Source: Dasypus novemcinctus (taxonomy: Eukaryota > Chordata > Mammalia > Cingulata > Dasypodidae). From it: a stretch of 64,000 bases of DNA. Position 1 is the stretch's first letter; each line of letters begins with the position of its first letter. Positions 34,440-46,325 of this stretch are shown in pieces. The position numbers and the translations under genes were made by a program. The notes under the pieces are model-generated. The model was not told the origin of the DNA, made no database searches, and worked only from the letters and a program-made list of their open reading frames with translations. The stretch covers positions 69,890,544 to 69,954,543 of the forward strand of contig NC_080675.1 of assembly GCF_030445035.2 (NCBI RefSeq), written 5' to 3'.

Positions 34440-34995
34440 AATTTTGTTTTCTCTCCTTTTTAACAAATTTCATTGAAGTATATCATTCATACATGAACAC
34501 ACATAAAAAATAAATATGTAGCAAAATTTGTGAACTCACAAAACAAACATGCATATTATCATACAAGGCTCCCCTAAAATTCCCCACCACCAACACTTTG
34601 CATTGTTGTTTAGCATTTGTTGCAAACTATGAAAGAGCATTGTCAAAATAGTACTACTAACTATAGCTCATTTGTTACATTTGGTGTATTTTTTCCCCAA
34701 GCCACCTTATTATTAACATCCTATATTAGTATTATATATTTGTTAACATTTAAGAGAAAGAATTCTCATATTTGTCCTGTTAACCACAGTCCATCATCCA
34801 CCACTGGAGTACCTGTTATAGAGTCCCATGCTTCATAGAATGCATTCAAAATGTACACTCAAGTGACTTTCATTTTCATCACAGAGTTATGGTGTCATTG
34901 CCTCAATTTTAGAATGTTTTCATTACTCCAAAAGGAAACATCCCATACCTCCTTATATCTCCCTATTATTGTTCCTTCATATTGAAAAATTAAAG
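34440..34995 (-). mobile_element. Old L1 (L1M-like) 3'UTR, antisense
   Basis: The plus strand contains aacaaatttcattgaagtat, catcctatattagtattata, ccttcatattgaaaa and similar wording of antisense L1M 3'UTR. Strongly diverged. Confidence 0.55.
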
Positions 34996-37900
34996 AAGCA
35001 ACACTTCTGATTGATTTTCCAACACTAAAGCATTTATCAGGTCAGAAACTCCTGGCCAGTTTAAAGTTATTTACTTTTCTTACATATCATGTTCTGTATG
35101 TTCTCCTTTCTTCATAACCCAAGGCATCATAAAAATAAATAAAACTTTAAGATATTCTTTGCACAAAAGTGCTTCATAGGTGATTTGTATACAACTTAAC
35201 ATTGTTCTTCCTTTTCTCCAATAAAAATTTTTCAACATACATTTCCACATAGCACCATACAATAAATACCGTATTTATTGTAGTCATTTTCCCTATTTTT
35301 ACACAAATGTTTGCTTTCTTACATGGAGACTTGAGAAGAGGGACATCATCAATGGGAACATTAGTTCCCTGGGCAGGTAGAGGCAGAGGGTTCCCATCAT
35401 AGTCGTTCTGTATATTGAGCTCAATAGTTCCTGATTATCAAATTTTCAAATGAAATTTCTAGTTCCCCCCCCCCAAAAAAATTGCCTTTAATTATTATAG
35501 ACAAGAAGCCCAGGCATTGAAAGAACAAGAAGTCATCTACCTCAGTTCAGATCTTATTTCTGATATATTCTGACTGTGCCAAAAAAATTGTCAAATTTTT
35601 GTTCTTGTTTCCATCTGCTATTTGGTTGATTGTGTGTATGTGTGTTTGTGTGTTTTCTACTGATAATAAAGAAGCAAGAAGTTTCTCTCTTTTCTATGTA
35701 TAATAAAGAAGCTTCTCTCTTTTCTATGTATGTTTGACTTCTTATGATATTTATATTGGTATGCACAAAACACTGAGTATATGGCAAATAAATAGGTTAC
35801 TTAAATATCTTATGTTTCAAATATACAGATAGTATACCTTGTAAAATATCTTGCTATAAAACTGGGAACACTTGTACCTTACAAAGATGAACGAATAGTA
35901 ACAAATCAGATTTCTCTCAAGCCTATGTATTCAACCAGACATCTACGCTGTATGTCCCACAAACACCTCAAACTCAACATGTCCAAATGAAATGTGGAAT
36001 TTCAACTACTCAAATCTGTTTCTGTTTGCATTTATTGCAATCACCACCAATCCAAGTGTCCAAGGAAGAAGAATGTTGCTTGATTCATTATCTCTCATCC
36101 TAATATCCAATCATCAAGAATTGTGAACTGTACCTCCTAAACCGCTGTCAAAATCATAAAATTCTTCTTCATCTGTACATTCATCATATTATTCCAAATT
36201 ATCAACATTTCACACTGAATTATTGCAATAATTCCTAAATGGTCCTCCTAAATTTACACTTGTCATTATCAAATTCCTTCACTGCACCTCAGCCCAAGTA
36301 ATTTCTTCCAAAAATGAAAATCTGCTCTTGTCATTTTCCTGTTTAAACCATTTCTTAAAATTGCCAGCATTAAGTAAAATTTATATTTAATATAGCTTTT
36401 AAAACTTCTTTCCTTCCTCATATTTGCAGACTTACTCATCTCAACCCTTAAATTTTACAACTGGCCACACTGAACAGTTTTCCATTTCTGCTCCCATTTC
36501 ACAGTTCTTCCACTTCACTTTTGAATGCTGGTAGCAATCATTATACATTTCTTAGATAGGATGACATTTTCTCTATGACATTGACAATGCATGACTGGTT
36601 ATCTCCCCCATGTGGTTGGTTGGTGCCATTTATTTCAACTCTAATAATACTCTATTGTAATCTAGGTACCTGCAACATGTATAACCCACAAGTGTCTAAA
36701 TTCCATAAGTGCAGGTCTCTTTCTATTTAGTTTATTCATTCAGATAATTTTTAGTGGGCAACCACAATCTGCCAAGTACCTTTTATACCCAAGAAATAAA
36801 AGAAGAGATCGGCCAAAACTTTCTTAATTTCACAGAATTTACATTTGACTATATAAAGGAAAACAATAAACCAATGAAAAATAAGATATTTCAGATAATT
36901 CTAAGAAGACAAGAAAATGTTATATGTTTTGAGATTAAAATGGTCTACCTTAGATGGTACAGCCTCATTGAGTGTGTTTGTCCAAAAGTATGTAAACAAT
37001 ACATCTTTGCTAAATAATGGAGTTAGTGAATAACTGTAAATATTTTCCACTCAGCCATTTGCATGAATATCCAATTAATATAACTAAGTGTGTTTGAAAT
37101 TTGAAACCTACTATTTCAAATAACAATAATTAATACAATTAACTTCCAGGTTATGAATTTACTCTAAGCCTATCTTTAAAACAATTTCAAACACTATCCC
37201 CCTCAATCACTTCTCACAATGGCTCTTTTACATATTTTTCCCGATGTGAACAGGGGTTAGAGAAATATGAGCTCTTGTCTAAGGTCATACTATCCAGAAG
37301 TGGCAGATTTATATTTGGAATTCAATTCCATCCCACTTCAATGGCATAAAACTTCGTGGTCCTTTCAATAAGGATTCAATAAAAATTATTACTAAAATCA
37401 TGAGTGAAGGCAATATCTAAGTTAAACTAAAATCCATACTGGAATATGCAAATAAAGCACACTAAAATAATTTATTATTATGTTAATAATAAATTTAAAC
37501 TGATAAAGCTGCAAAGTAGTAATGGTACTTAGTATAATTTAGGATATATTAATGTGGAAATAATATTAAAAAGATTTGATTTCTGACACTTTTCATTAGC
37601 TGGGGAGCCTTGATTATCATCTTTTTCTCTGTCTAAAATGGAGAAAAATAATAACTACTATAGGGAATTTTGAATCTCAAACATGAAATACGTAATACAA
37701 TTTTTTTTACCTTTTAAATTAATTGAAAATTGAACTTGAGGACATTAAAGTCATTTGTGATTGACTATTTGAACCTATAATCTTTTTAAAAGTGGATTTG
37801 ACTCTACACTGGATTTAACCCAATTGCTTTTAATTTTGTGATTTTCTTATCTTTAATATATTGACCAGGCTTAGAACTGAAAAACACTAATGAACAATTA

Positions 37901-38099
37901 AAAATATGTAGACAATACATAGGGCCAGGTATGGAAATATTTGCCAGAATGCTAATTGTGAAATGGCGATATGCTATTCTATAATTCCAAGTATAGTCTG
38001 CATTGACTGCAGGGCAAAAAATATACATATGCCAAGTATATGTGATAAATTTAATTACTTAGATACTTAATCTACATTTAGAAATGTTCTTAATTTTAA
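34996..38099. other. AT-rich intergenic sequence
   Basis: No gene or recognisable element apart from the small tandem duplication at 35664-35730. The frame at 36754-37017 (87 codons) has no family signature. Confidence 0.5.
35664..35730. repeat. Short tandem duplication
   Basis: A 37-bp unit (taataaagaagcaagaag.. to ctatgta, 35664-35700) is followed directly by a 30-bp copy (35701-35730) lacking seven bases. Otherwise they are identical, so the duplication is recent or conserved. Confidence 0.85.
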
Positions 38100-38515
38100 T
38101 TCATATTCTTGTGGGTGTGTGTCCATTACAAATAGGATCTTTTAAAGATTTCTTAGTGAGTTGTTCATAATCTGGATTACTGGACATTTTACAAAGAGAA
38201 AGAAACTGAAAGCCAGAGAAGACAGTCAGTGAAAGCTGCGGGGAGATACCAGAAGCTGGATATCAAGGGAAACTGAAAGAGAAAAGAGAGAACATTGCCA
38301 TAGGATGAGAGGCAGGAATAGGAGCCAAGGAAACCTAAGAATCACTGGCATCCAGCCCCAGAATGTTACAGACCTTGGGGAGAAAGCATTGCCTCACTGA
38401 TGCCTGGATTTTGGACTTCATCTAGCCTCAAAATGTTGAAGGAAGAATTTCCTGTTGTTTCAGCAAATCCACAATGAGGTATTTGTCATAGCAACCTGAC
38501 CGAACTAAGAGACTA
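38100..38515 (+). repeat. MaLR/ERV-L-type LTR-like repeat (family C)
   Basis: Contains gaaactgaaagccagagaag, cagccccagaatgttacaga and ttggacttcatctagcctca, wording of an old mammalian LTR family found across the genome, and ends with ..tttgtcatagcaacctgac.. . Boundaries are approximate. Confidence 0.5.
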
Positions 38516-39773
38516 TATATTTAGTTGTATATAAATGAAACTCTAAGCCAACATATAGAAATAGTTTAATGTTGAAGATTCCTTAGAAAATGTTGGTCTC
38601 TCTGCTCTTTTTAAATTTTTCTTTCACTTGCTAGCATGCTAATATGAAATTTTCATTCTTGAACTGTGAGGTCAATACCGTGGAGTAACTCTCAACTCAA
38701 ACTTCATTCTTCCCTCCTCCTTGTTAGAGAAGTTGGAAAGCTGCAACTTTACTTCCCATATTCACTTGTTGCGTGGGTTCTGGATGCAAAAGTTAAAAAT
38801 AAATTTCACAAATTAGAAGCATGTGCATGAGATTGGGAAGATGAAAGTGAGCAGGGGCCATTTTCCTGGATATTTTTATCCTTATTTGTAGCAAACTGGG
38901 TTGTGTATTTGTGAAGATTTTCTGCAGCTGCCATCCAGTGCTCATTACCCAGATTCCAAGAGACAGCCTTAGCATCAGCAGTGACAGCTTCTTGATTTTC
39001 GTTTTCCAATCTGTGAATTCCAGCGTCAAGGGTTTATGCTTGAAATCATGGCTCTGATTCTCATTAGTAGTGAGAAAGTTCTGTGGTGTCTGGCAGTTAT
39101 TACCTGTTAGTATCCAAGTATCTACTTTATCAGTACTTAAATGAGTTTTGAAAGTACCTGTGTAAAACCAACTGCATAAAGTGGTTTGTGTTTTCTGTAC
39201 TTAAATTGACTGAAACAATGTTGAAGACCTTGAACTCAGATGCTCAAGGATGGAAATCTGGGCTTTGTCATCTGGTCTGACTGGTTTTGAAGTGACCTGG
39301 CAGTTACAATTGGAGGATGACAATATAGAGTCCATGAAAAACAGTGGCAAAAACGTACTAAGCACAGTTTCCATGAACTGTGTGACTGCTACAATAGAGT
39401 ATCATAGTAAAGATGAGGAATAGAAAGGTTGGGAAGTGGGCAAACTGCTTCTGACATCACTAGAAATGTGAAAGAAAGACAACTGGAAGTTCTGGGCTTT
39501 CTACTCACAGTTCAAGGCAGGTTTTTTAAAACATTTACTAGATTTAGGTCTAATAAAGCCAGAAATAAGATGCAGAATTTTATCCGATGGGTTATTGAAT
39601 TACAATGTAGTTGAATTCATACATTTGTTGGTCCCATATATGAAAATAACACAGTGATTGGGAAAGAGTGAGACTGGAGAACTGGAATGGGATCAGTTAG
39701 GTGAAGTTATATAGAGCTGAACTATTAGTATCCCAAATCCATAGCCTTTCTTGACAATTACATGGAGACTTTT
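38516..39773. other. Unassigned; possible small pseudogene on the minus strand
   Basis: Between 39009 and 38806 (minus) a 67-codon open frame reads LENENQEAVTADAKAVSWNL.. with no start methionine, and the overlapping frame 39029-38793 is also open. Composition is more protein-like than neighbouring random frames, but I recognise no family. It could be a retrocopy fragment or chance. Confidence 0.3.
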
Positions 39774-40168
39774 CTTTTTTTGAAGATTTATTTTTTACTT
39801 ATTTCTCTCCCCTTCCCACTCGCCCAGTTGTCTGCTCTCTGTGTCCATTTGCTGTGTGTTCTTCTGTGTCCGTTTGTATTCTTATCAGCGGCACCAGGAA
39901 TCTGTGTCTCTTTCTGTAGGGTCGTCTTGCTGCGTCAGCTCTCTGTGTGTGCAGCACCACTCCTGGGCAGGCTGCACTTTTTTGCATGGGGTGGCTCTCC
40001 TTATGGGGTACGTTACTTGCACATGGGACTCCCCTATGTGGGGGACCTCTGTACATCAGCACTGTGCATGGGCCAGCTCAGCCCATGGGTCAGGAGGCCC
40101 TGGGTTTGAATCCTTGACCTCCCATGTGGTAGGCAGGCACTCAATCAGTTGAGCCAAATCTGCTTGCC
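39774..40168 (-). mobile_element. DAS-type SINE, long form, antisense, diverged
   Basis: Poly-T at 39774-39781, then the reverse-complement body (agttgtctgctctctgtgtc, cctgggcaggctgcac), and the head at gagccaaatctgcttgcc. CpGs are mostly lost and part of the body near 40050 is altered, so it is older than the copy at 23919. Confidence 0.85.
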
Positions 40169-42825
40169 TACTTGGATACTTTTTAATCATTCATCTGAGC
40201 TAGTTACTTTGGGAAGACTGTCAATTGCCCTTACTGCACCACTCCTACTGCCTGTCATAACTTCTAATTACATAAATAAATTCAGATAACACTTGTCCCA
40301 GAGGACAAGTAAAATCATGTCTGGAGGAAATATATTAGATACCAAATATTATACTATTTCCACCATTTATATTGGCAAAAACCTGAGCAATCTGGAAATG
40401 TATTCTAAATGTGGCAGAAAAGGAAAAAATAATAGATTACATAGGACAATGTAATCACCCTAACAATACTTACTAGAGATTCTGGATGTAATGGGCTATA
40501 TTAAAGGGTTGGTTCTAAGAGTTTGTTGAGTTGCTTTACTAAAACCCAGTCCAACAGGTGTCCCACACTAGATGAATATGAGATACCAGATATTTCCTAG
40601 TACAATATACATTGCTAGTTACTGACTCTAAGTTCACATTTATTTTTGAGAATGCATAATATAACTGTGTACCAAGGAGAGAGTTTATCATCAGGTGAAT
40701 AATTAAGTTTTAACCTGAATTTTCAGAATTGGTCCAGTTGGTAGGAGGAGACAAAGATTAGCCTTGTAAATTGCATGTCTCTACCAAAGGAGAAAAATTG
40801 AAACAATACCACATACTTGTGGACATTCAGAGATTAATGCTACCATGAAAGACTAGAAAGTTTCAGGGCCTTATTTCCATTCAACTCCATTTAACTTGTC
40901 TGCATTGCTTGTGCAGATGAAACATGACATGAGTGGGAGAGAAACCACATGAAATCTAATGATGCTACGATTGCTGTTCCAGATGTAGTCTCTTTATAGG
41001 AGTAATTAGCATTGCCGTTGGCACCTATTATGCAGTTATTAAACTGCCAAAAGATTTTGCTCTCTACCAATAAGTAAAAAACACCAGCAGCATTTGGCTT
41101 TAACTTGTGATGATAGCTCTAAACCCCCTATTGTCTCTTTTCACTTTAAAGCTTTCTGTCGTAATTTAGGTTTCAGGAATCTAGAATAACTCAATATCTC
41201 CGAAAATATGTCAGTCCACCACATTGATGTTCATATGCTAACAGGATGTGGGGAGACATTCATGGTTGCTGTCATCTAATATTTCAAGATAAATGCTTAC
41301 ACATCAGATTTCAGAATATTCTACCTTGCTAATGACTGTTGGTCTTCCTTGCCCTGGGTTATATTATGATTTCCCTCTAAAGGCAAAATTGATGAACATT
41401 GCACTCTATAGGACTAAGAAAGTGTCACAAGGTTTATTTGGCCTCTTTGTCTGGTAAAGCACATATAAAAAATTGAATTGCTTCTTTTTTGCCAATTAAT
41501 ACTTAAGGTTACAAGATTTTTAATTGGGGTCCAGATTCTCAAAGGCCTAAGAGCTAGACCAAGTACATGCAGTTCTGCCACATGGTTATGACTAGGCAGA
41601 CCCAAAGATAATCAGAATTGCTCTACTATATTAGGATGTTCACAGACTCTGTAGCAAGCCTTCAAAGAAAATTACAATGTGGGTCTTAGGGTTTGGAGAA
41701 AATGGCTTTGCAAAATATTCACCTTATCAGAACTATTTCTCAATTTACTTTTGGACTGTAGGAAAGACTAAACACTATTGGTTTCTAAGTCAGCATACAC
41801 ACTGATCTGGCTAATGAATGGACATTATCCAATATATTATGTCATAAATGTATGATCAGTGCTCTTTCATAAAGTGAAACTGTATGAGAGAATGGGCTCA
41901 AGTTTGTTTGAAAGCACAGTAAATTGCCTAAGTAGATGGCTTATGTTCTGAGAGCATCTACTTTTGCTATATTGTCACTTGCTCTCAACTCACCACCATG
42001 ACCTTATAGGGAGTACTCAGTGACCAGGTTACGGAAGAAGATGACAGTCTGATTACAGATGCTCTGCATAATAAATTGGTACCATCTGCAGGTGGACAAC
42101 TACAAAGTATTACAATCATACTCATGAGAATAAGGAATACAGTCTATTCCCTAAATAAAGCACTGGGCTGATGAGCATGACTTTTACTATTTTTACAATA
42201 TACCCTACCTTCCAGCAGCATCTGGCCTTCTAGAATGTTAGAATGGCCTTTTGAATACCATAAAGTTCAGAAGTCAAAGAAATAGCAATAGCATGCCTTT
42301 TTTTCACATCCACATCTTTAACACAAGAAATTGGGCTTTGAAGGTTTAGGAGATTCATTTCCCCAGAAAAAAACCATCAACCGAGGAAAACAACTGGTGG
42401 AAATACTGAAGGGGAGATTAAGACCACCACCAGCAGTTCAATATACCACTGAACAACAAGCAGGAATGTGCATTATGATTTGGCTGCGGTGGATGACTGG
42501 AAAACTAAGGAATAATGTATTGTTCTTGCACAATGGGGAGACTTGTATATATCCAGATTTGAGGAGAGATTCTGAGGAGTCATGTGGTACTTCTTAATCC
42601 AGTAGAGAAAGTTAATGGAAGATTATAGGAACAGGCAAGTTCACAAGAGTGTCATGGTCTTAAAATAGTAATATTTGACTATAGAAACTGAGGCTCTGAC
42701 TGAGGGGATTAGGAGGTAATTTTTATGACATCTTCAGTTTTGAGTGCCATAGCTACTTGTATTTTCTTCTTTGCTTTTTATGATTTTTTTACATTTACCT
42801 CCTCAATTCTAATTTTCTAAAAGAT
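40169..42825 (+). other. 2.6-kb block, possibly old ERV-L/MaLR internal sequence
   Basis: Moderately GC-richer than flanks, with patches such as caactggtggaaatactga and ggatgactggaaaactaagg that resemble degenerate retroviral internal sequence in the plus orientation. An 88-codon frame at 42331-42597 contains EQQAGMCIMIWLRWMTG. I cannot place any domain with certainty. No LTR pair is visible around it. Confidence 0.35.
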
Positions 42826-42888
42826 TCTTAACTTTATTTTTAAAGAAGCTTTAGATTGCAGAAAAGTTACATCGAAAATATATGGGTT
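42826..42888 (-). mobile_element. Old L1M-like 3'UTR, antisense, left part (host of the 42889 L1)
   Basis: tttttaaagaagctttagat matches 20498 and 63733. It resumes at 47411 after the inserted L1 and continues to about 47700. The bases 42874-42888 are the left copy of the target duplication. Confidence 0.7.
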
Positions 42889-44260
42889 GAGAACCAGCAA
42901 GATGGTGGCGGAGTAAGGAGCTTCTGCTACAGGGAAGTTAGCAAACACCCAGAGCTCTCTGGAGCTAGCTAAAGCACCTGTTTGGGGACTCCAGGAGGCC
43001 AGAAGAGCTTCCTGCAATGTCCTTGGGGGAGTGGAAGGAGGAGACTGCCCATCTGCAGAGAAGACTTGTAAGTAGGGTGCTCCACACCACAAAGTCCAGT
43101 GCCCATCCTCCTTTGGAGGTACAAGCTGCCTCGGAAGCTATTCTGTGGCTGGAATTGAAAGCTCCACTTCCCCCAAATGGGGGAGGAAGTGACAGTTGGG
43201 CACCAATTTCAGCTATGGTGAGGAAATTCAGTGGGCTACAGTATGATCCTGAGAATAGCTAAGGTTTGAGCCTGTCTAGATCAGAAAGAGGCTGGGAACT
43301 GCCATCTTAACTCCATGCCTGGCACAAGGGGAAGCAGGCTGGACTGAGAATCCTAGTGCTGGTGGGGACCAGCTTCTTCCCATCCAGATCATATTGCAGC
43401 TCTAGCCTAGGCCCCAGTGCCACCTCCAGCAGGAGGAAGCTGCGGGGACCTGCGCCAGCCTCTCCAGGAAATTGCCAGCCAAGGTGTGGATGCTGGTGAT
43501 TATCCTACTCTGGTGGCACAAGCTGCTCAGGAGCTGTTCTGTGATGGGAATTGGAAGCTCCATTTCCCAGAGGTAGGGAAGGAGGAGATGGTTGGCTGCC
43601 AATTTCAGCTACTGATTGGGAGACTTGGCTGGCTAAAAGATAACCCTGGGAACAGCTGGGGTGAGAATGAGCCCAAGTCAGAAATAGTCCAGTAGCCATC
43701 ATTCTGACTCCACCCCCAGCCTGAGGGGAAGCCAGGCTGACAGTTTCACACAGATCAGCCTGCAGCCTGCCTAGGCTTCAGCCCCACCTCTGGTGGGGAG
43801 GAGGCTGAGGAGCCCTGAACCAGCCTATACAGGTAACTGCAGGGAACTTTGGCTGGCATAGGCTGAAAATCAGAAGTCTGCATAGATTGCCGCCCATATA
43901 TGCAGCTCCATCCCTACCCAGGTAGGGAAGAAAGGGATATGAAGCTTCATCAGTCTCTCCAGGCAACTACAGTCTAGTCCTGCACATGGATTATTCCACA
44001 TAGCTGTGAGTCAGTCCCTACCCCTGGCAAAGGAGAAGGTTGGAAGAAGCTTCATTGGTACCTGGTGCAAAGTGGGCAGCTTGAGCCTCCACAGCTTACA
44101 GCACCAACTATATACTTGATTCCTACTGCATAACCAGCAAGGAAGAAATGATAGGAAGCACTAAACTAAAGAGAAAAACTGGACCCAGAAAAAATACTCT
44201 AATAAGCCAGATGCGAAGTCACCAACAAAAATTACAATCCACACTAAGAAATAGGAAGAT
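42889..44260 (+). repeat. L1 5'UTR with internal ~396-bp repeat units
   Basis: The L1 5'UTR contains two related units offset by about 396 bases: ggaattgaaagctccac at 43151 against ggaattggaagctccat at 43547, and tcagaaagag at 43281 against tcagaaatag at 43678. A third, partial unit may follow at about 43900. This resembles the monomer-type promoters of rodent L1. The antisense copy at 1004-2838 shows the same paired blocks (for example tgcctctttctgacttgg at about 2023 and cagcctctttctgacttgg at about 2417). Confidence 0.7.
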
Positions 44261-45217
44261 ATGGCCCAGTTAAAGGAAAAAGATAAACCTTTGGATGACA
44301 TAAAGGAGTTGAGACAAGTAATTATAGATGTTCAAACAAATTTCCTTGATAAATTCAATGAGATGGCTAAAGAGATTAAGGATATTAAGAAGACTTTGGA
44401 TGAGCACAAAGAAGAATTTGAAAGCATACATAGAAAAATAGCAGATCTTATGGGAATGAAAGGTGCAATCAATGAAATTAAAAAATCATTGGAATCATAC
44501 AAGAGCATATTTGAGGAGGCAGAAGAAAGGATTGGTGAGCTTGAAGAAATGGCCTCTGGAAAGTGAACATACAAAAGTACAGATGAAGAAAAGAATAGAA
44601 AAAATTGAACAAGGTCTCAGGGAATTAAATGACAGCAAAAGGCATGCAAACATATGTGTCACAGGTGTCCCAGAAGAAGAAGAGAAGGGAAAAGGGGCAG
44701 AGGAATATTTGAAGAAATAATGGTAGAATATTTCACAACTCTTTTGAAGGACATAGATAACCCTGTCCAAGAAGCACAACGTACTCCCATCTGAAAAAAT
44801 CCAAATAGACCAACTTTGAGATACATACACATCAGAATATCAAAGACCAAAGACAAAGAGAGAATTCTGAGAGCAGCAAAAGAAAAGCAATGCATAACAT
44901 ATGAGGCATATCCAATAGGATTTAGTGCAGATTTCTCACCAAAAACCATGGAGGCAAGAAGACAGTGGTCTGATATATTTAAGATACTACAAGAGAAAAA
45001 CTTCCAGCCAAGAATCTTATATCCAGCAAGACTGTCTTTCAAAAATAAGGGAAAAATTAGAATATTCACAGATAAACAGAAATTGAGAGGATTTCTAAGC
45101 AAGAGACCAGATTTTCAGGAAATAGCAAAGGGTGTGCTAGCACCTAAAAAGAAAAGACAGAGAGAGCGGCCTACAAGAGACTCTAGAAACGAAGATTATA
45201 TCAATGAAAATAACTAA
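44261..45217 (+). pseudogene. L1 ORF1 (RNA-binding chaperone), two frame breaks
   Basis: It starts MAQLKEKDKPLDDIKELRQV at 44261, followed by a long heptad-rich coiled coil (about residues 20-100). The first frame stops at 44564-44566. The reading continues in another frame (44530-44720, EHTKVQMKKRIEKIEQG.. ICVTGVPEEEEKG), then returns to the first frame at about 44800 to the stop at 45215-45217. The last part contains the conserved C-terminal region (ERILRAAKEKQCITYEAYPI, FSADFSPKTMEARRQW, ILYPARLSFK). Domain order (coiled coil, RRM, CTD) is normal. Confidence 0.88.
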
Positions 45218-45249
45218 AAGTGTCAAAAGTGTGGTGAAAATAAAATATG

Positions 45250-46325
45250 ATAGATAAAACTCAAATAGTCAGGAATAAACTTAACCAATGAAGTAAAGCA
45301 CTTGTGTTCAGAAAACTGCAACTCAATAATAAATCAAAAAAATCCTAAATAACTGGAAGAACATTCCATGCTCATGGATTGGAAGACTAAATATCATTAA
45401 GATGTCAATTCTACTCAAATTGATATACAGATTTAATGCAATCTTGATAAAAATTCCACCAGCATTAAAGAAATAATTGAAAACTGCGGTCACCCCTCGG
45501 GCTGAAGCGTGGTTTGCTGGCCTGGCGGGGGAGCAGCCGCGGCAGGCCAAGCCGCTGTCCCAGTTCTTCTGCCGTGCGCCCTCCAGTCCTGAGAGCCCCC
45601 GACAAGGGCCTGGCCTCCCTTGTCCCCAGTTCGTCGCCTGCTTCTCCGGGCGACCCCTTCGTCGCCGGCTTCTCCGGGCAACCCCTTCGTCGCCGGCTTC
45701 GCCGGGCGACCCCGTCAGCCGAACCGCGCAACCCCTTGTGAGACTGATCCCTCGTCTGCTGCCGGACCGACCCCTAGTCCCAAGCGGGACCGACCCCTCG
45801 TCCGCAGCCAGACCCCACCTCTACCGACCGAGCAAGCTGCCGCAGAAAACATGATTATTAAATTTATTTAGAAGGGTAAGGAGTCCCGAATAGCCAGAAA
45901 CATCATAAAAAAGAAAAGTGAACCCTTATCTCCAGACTTTAAATCATAATTCCTACCTATAGTGGTAAAAACAACATGTCACTGGCCTAAAGACAGACAT
46001 AATAGACCAATGGAACCAAATTTATGGTCCAGAAACAGACCCTCACAGATGTGGTCAAGTGAGTTTTGACTAGCCTGTCAAACTCACACAACTTGGGAAG
46101 AACAATCCATTCAACAAATGGTGCTGAAAGAAATGGATATCCATAGCTGAAAGAAAAGAAGACCCCTATCTCACACCTTATCCAAAAACTAACTCAAAAT
46201 GGATCAAAAAAACTAAAAATAAAAGCAAGAACCATAAAACTTTTAGAAGAAATTATTGGAAAATGTCTTCAAGACCTGATGGTAGGTGGTGGATTCTTAA
46301 AGGAGATAAGAGGAGAACTGAGTGG
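45250..46325 (+). pseudogene. L1 ORF2 remnant (distal part only), split by a solo LTR
   Basis: Homology to L1 ORF2 restarts at about 45265 and includes acattccatgctcatggatt and ttaatgcaatcttgataaaa. It is interrupted at 45485-45850, then continues (atttagaagggtaaggagtc, gaacaatccattcaacaaat) to about 46325. Stops occur in every frame. The endonuclease and the first part of RT are absent. Confidence 0.8.
45485..45844 (+). repeat. Short solo LTR, 360 bp (family D, lacks promoter region)
   Basis: TG..CA ends (tgcggtcacccc to agctgccgca) and a perfect 6-bp duplication, gaaaac, at 45479-45484 and 45845-45850. It matches both ends of the 891-bp LTR at 20837-21727 in reverse orientation, but lacks about 500 bases of U3 with its CCAAT, TATA and AATAAA elements. 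The join is near 45545. The repeat arrays differ in copy number between the two. Because the ends and duplication are intact, the internal deletion happened either in the source element or in place after insertion. Confidence 0.88.

Noticed and set aside
36754..37017. 87-codon frame in AT-rich DNA
   Set aside because: No motif, no splice context, no repeat of known coding origin; length is within chance expectation for 64 kb in six frames.
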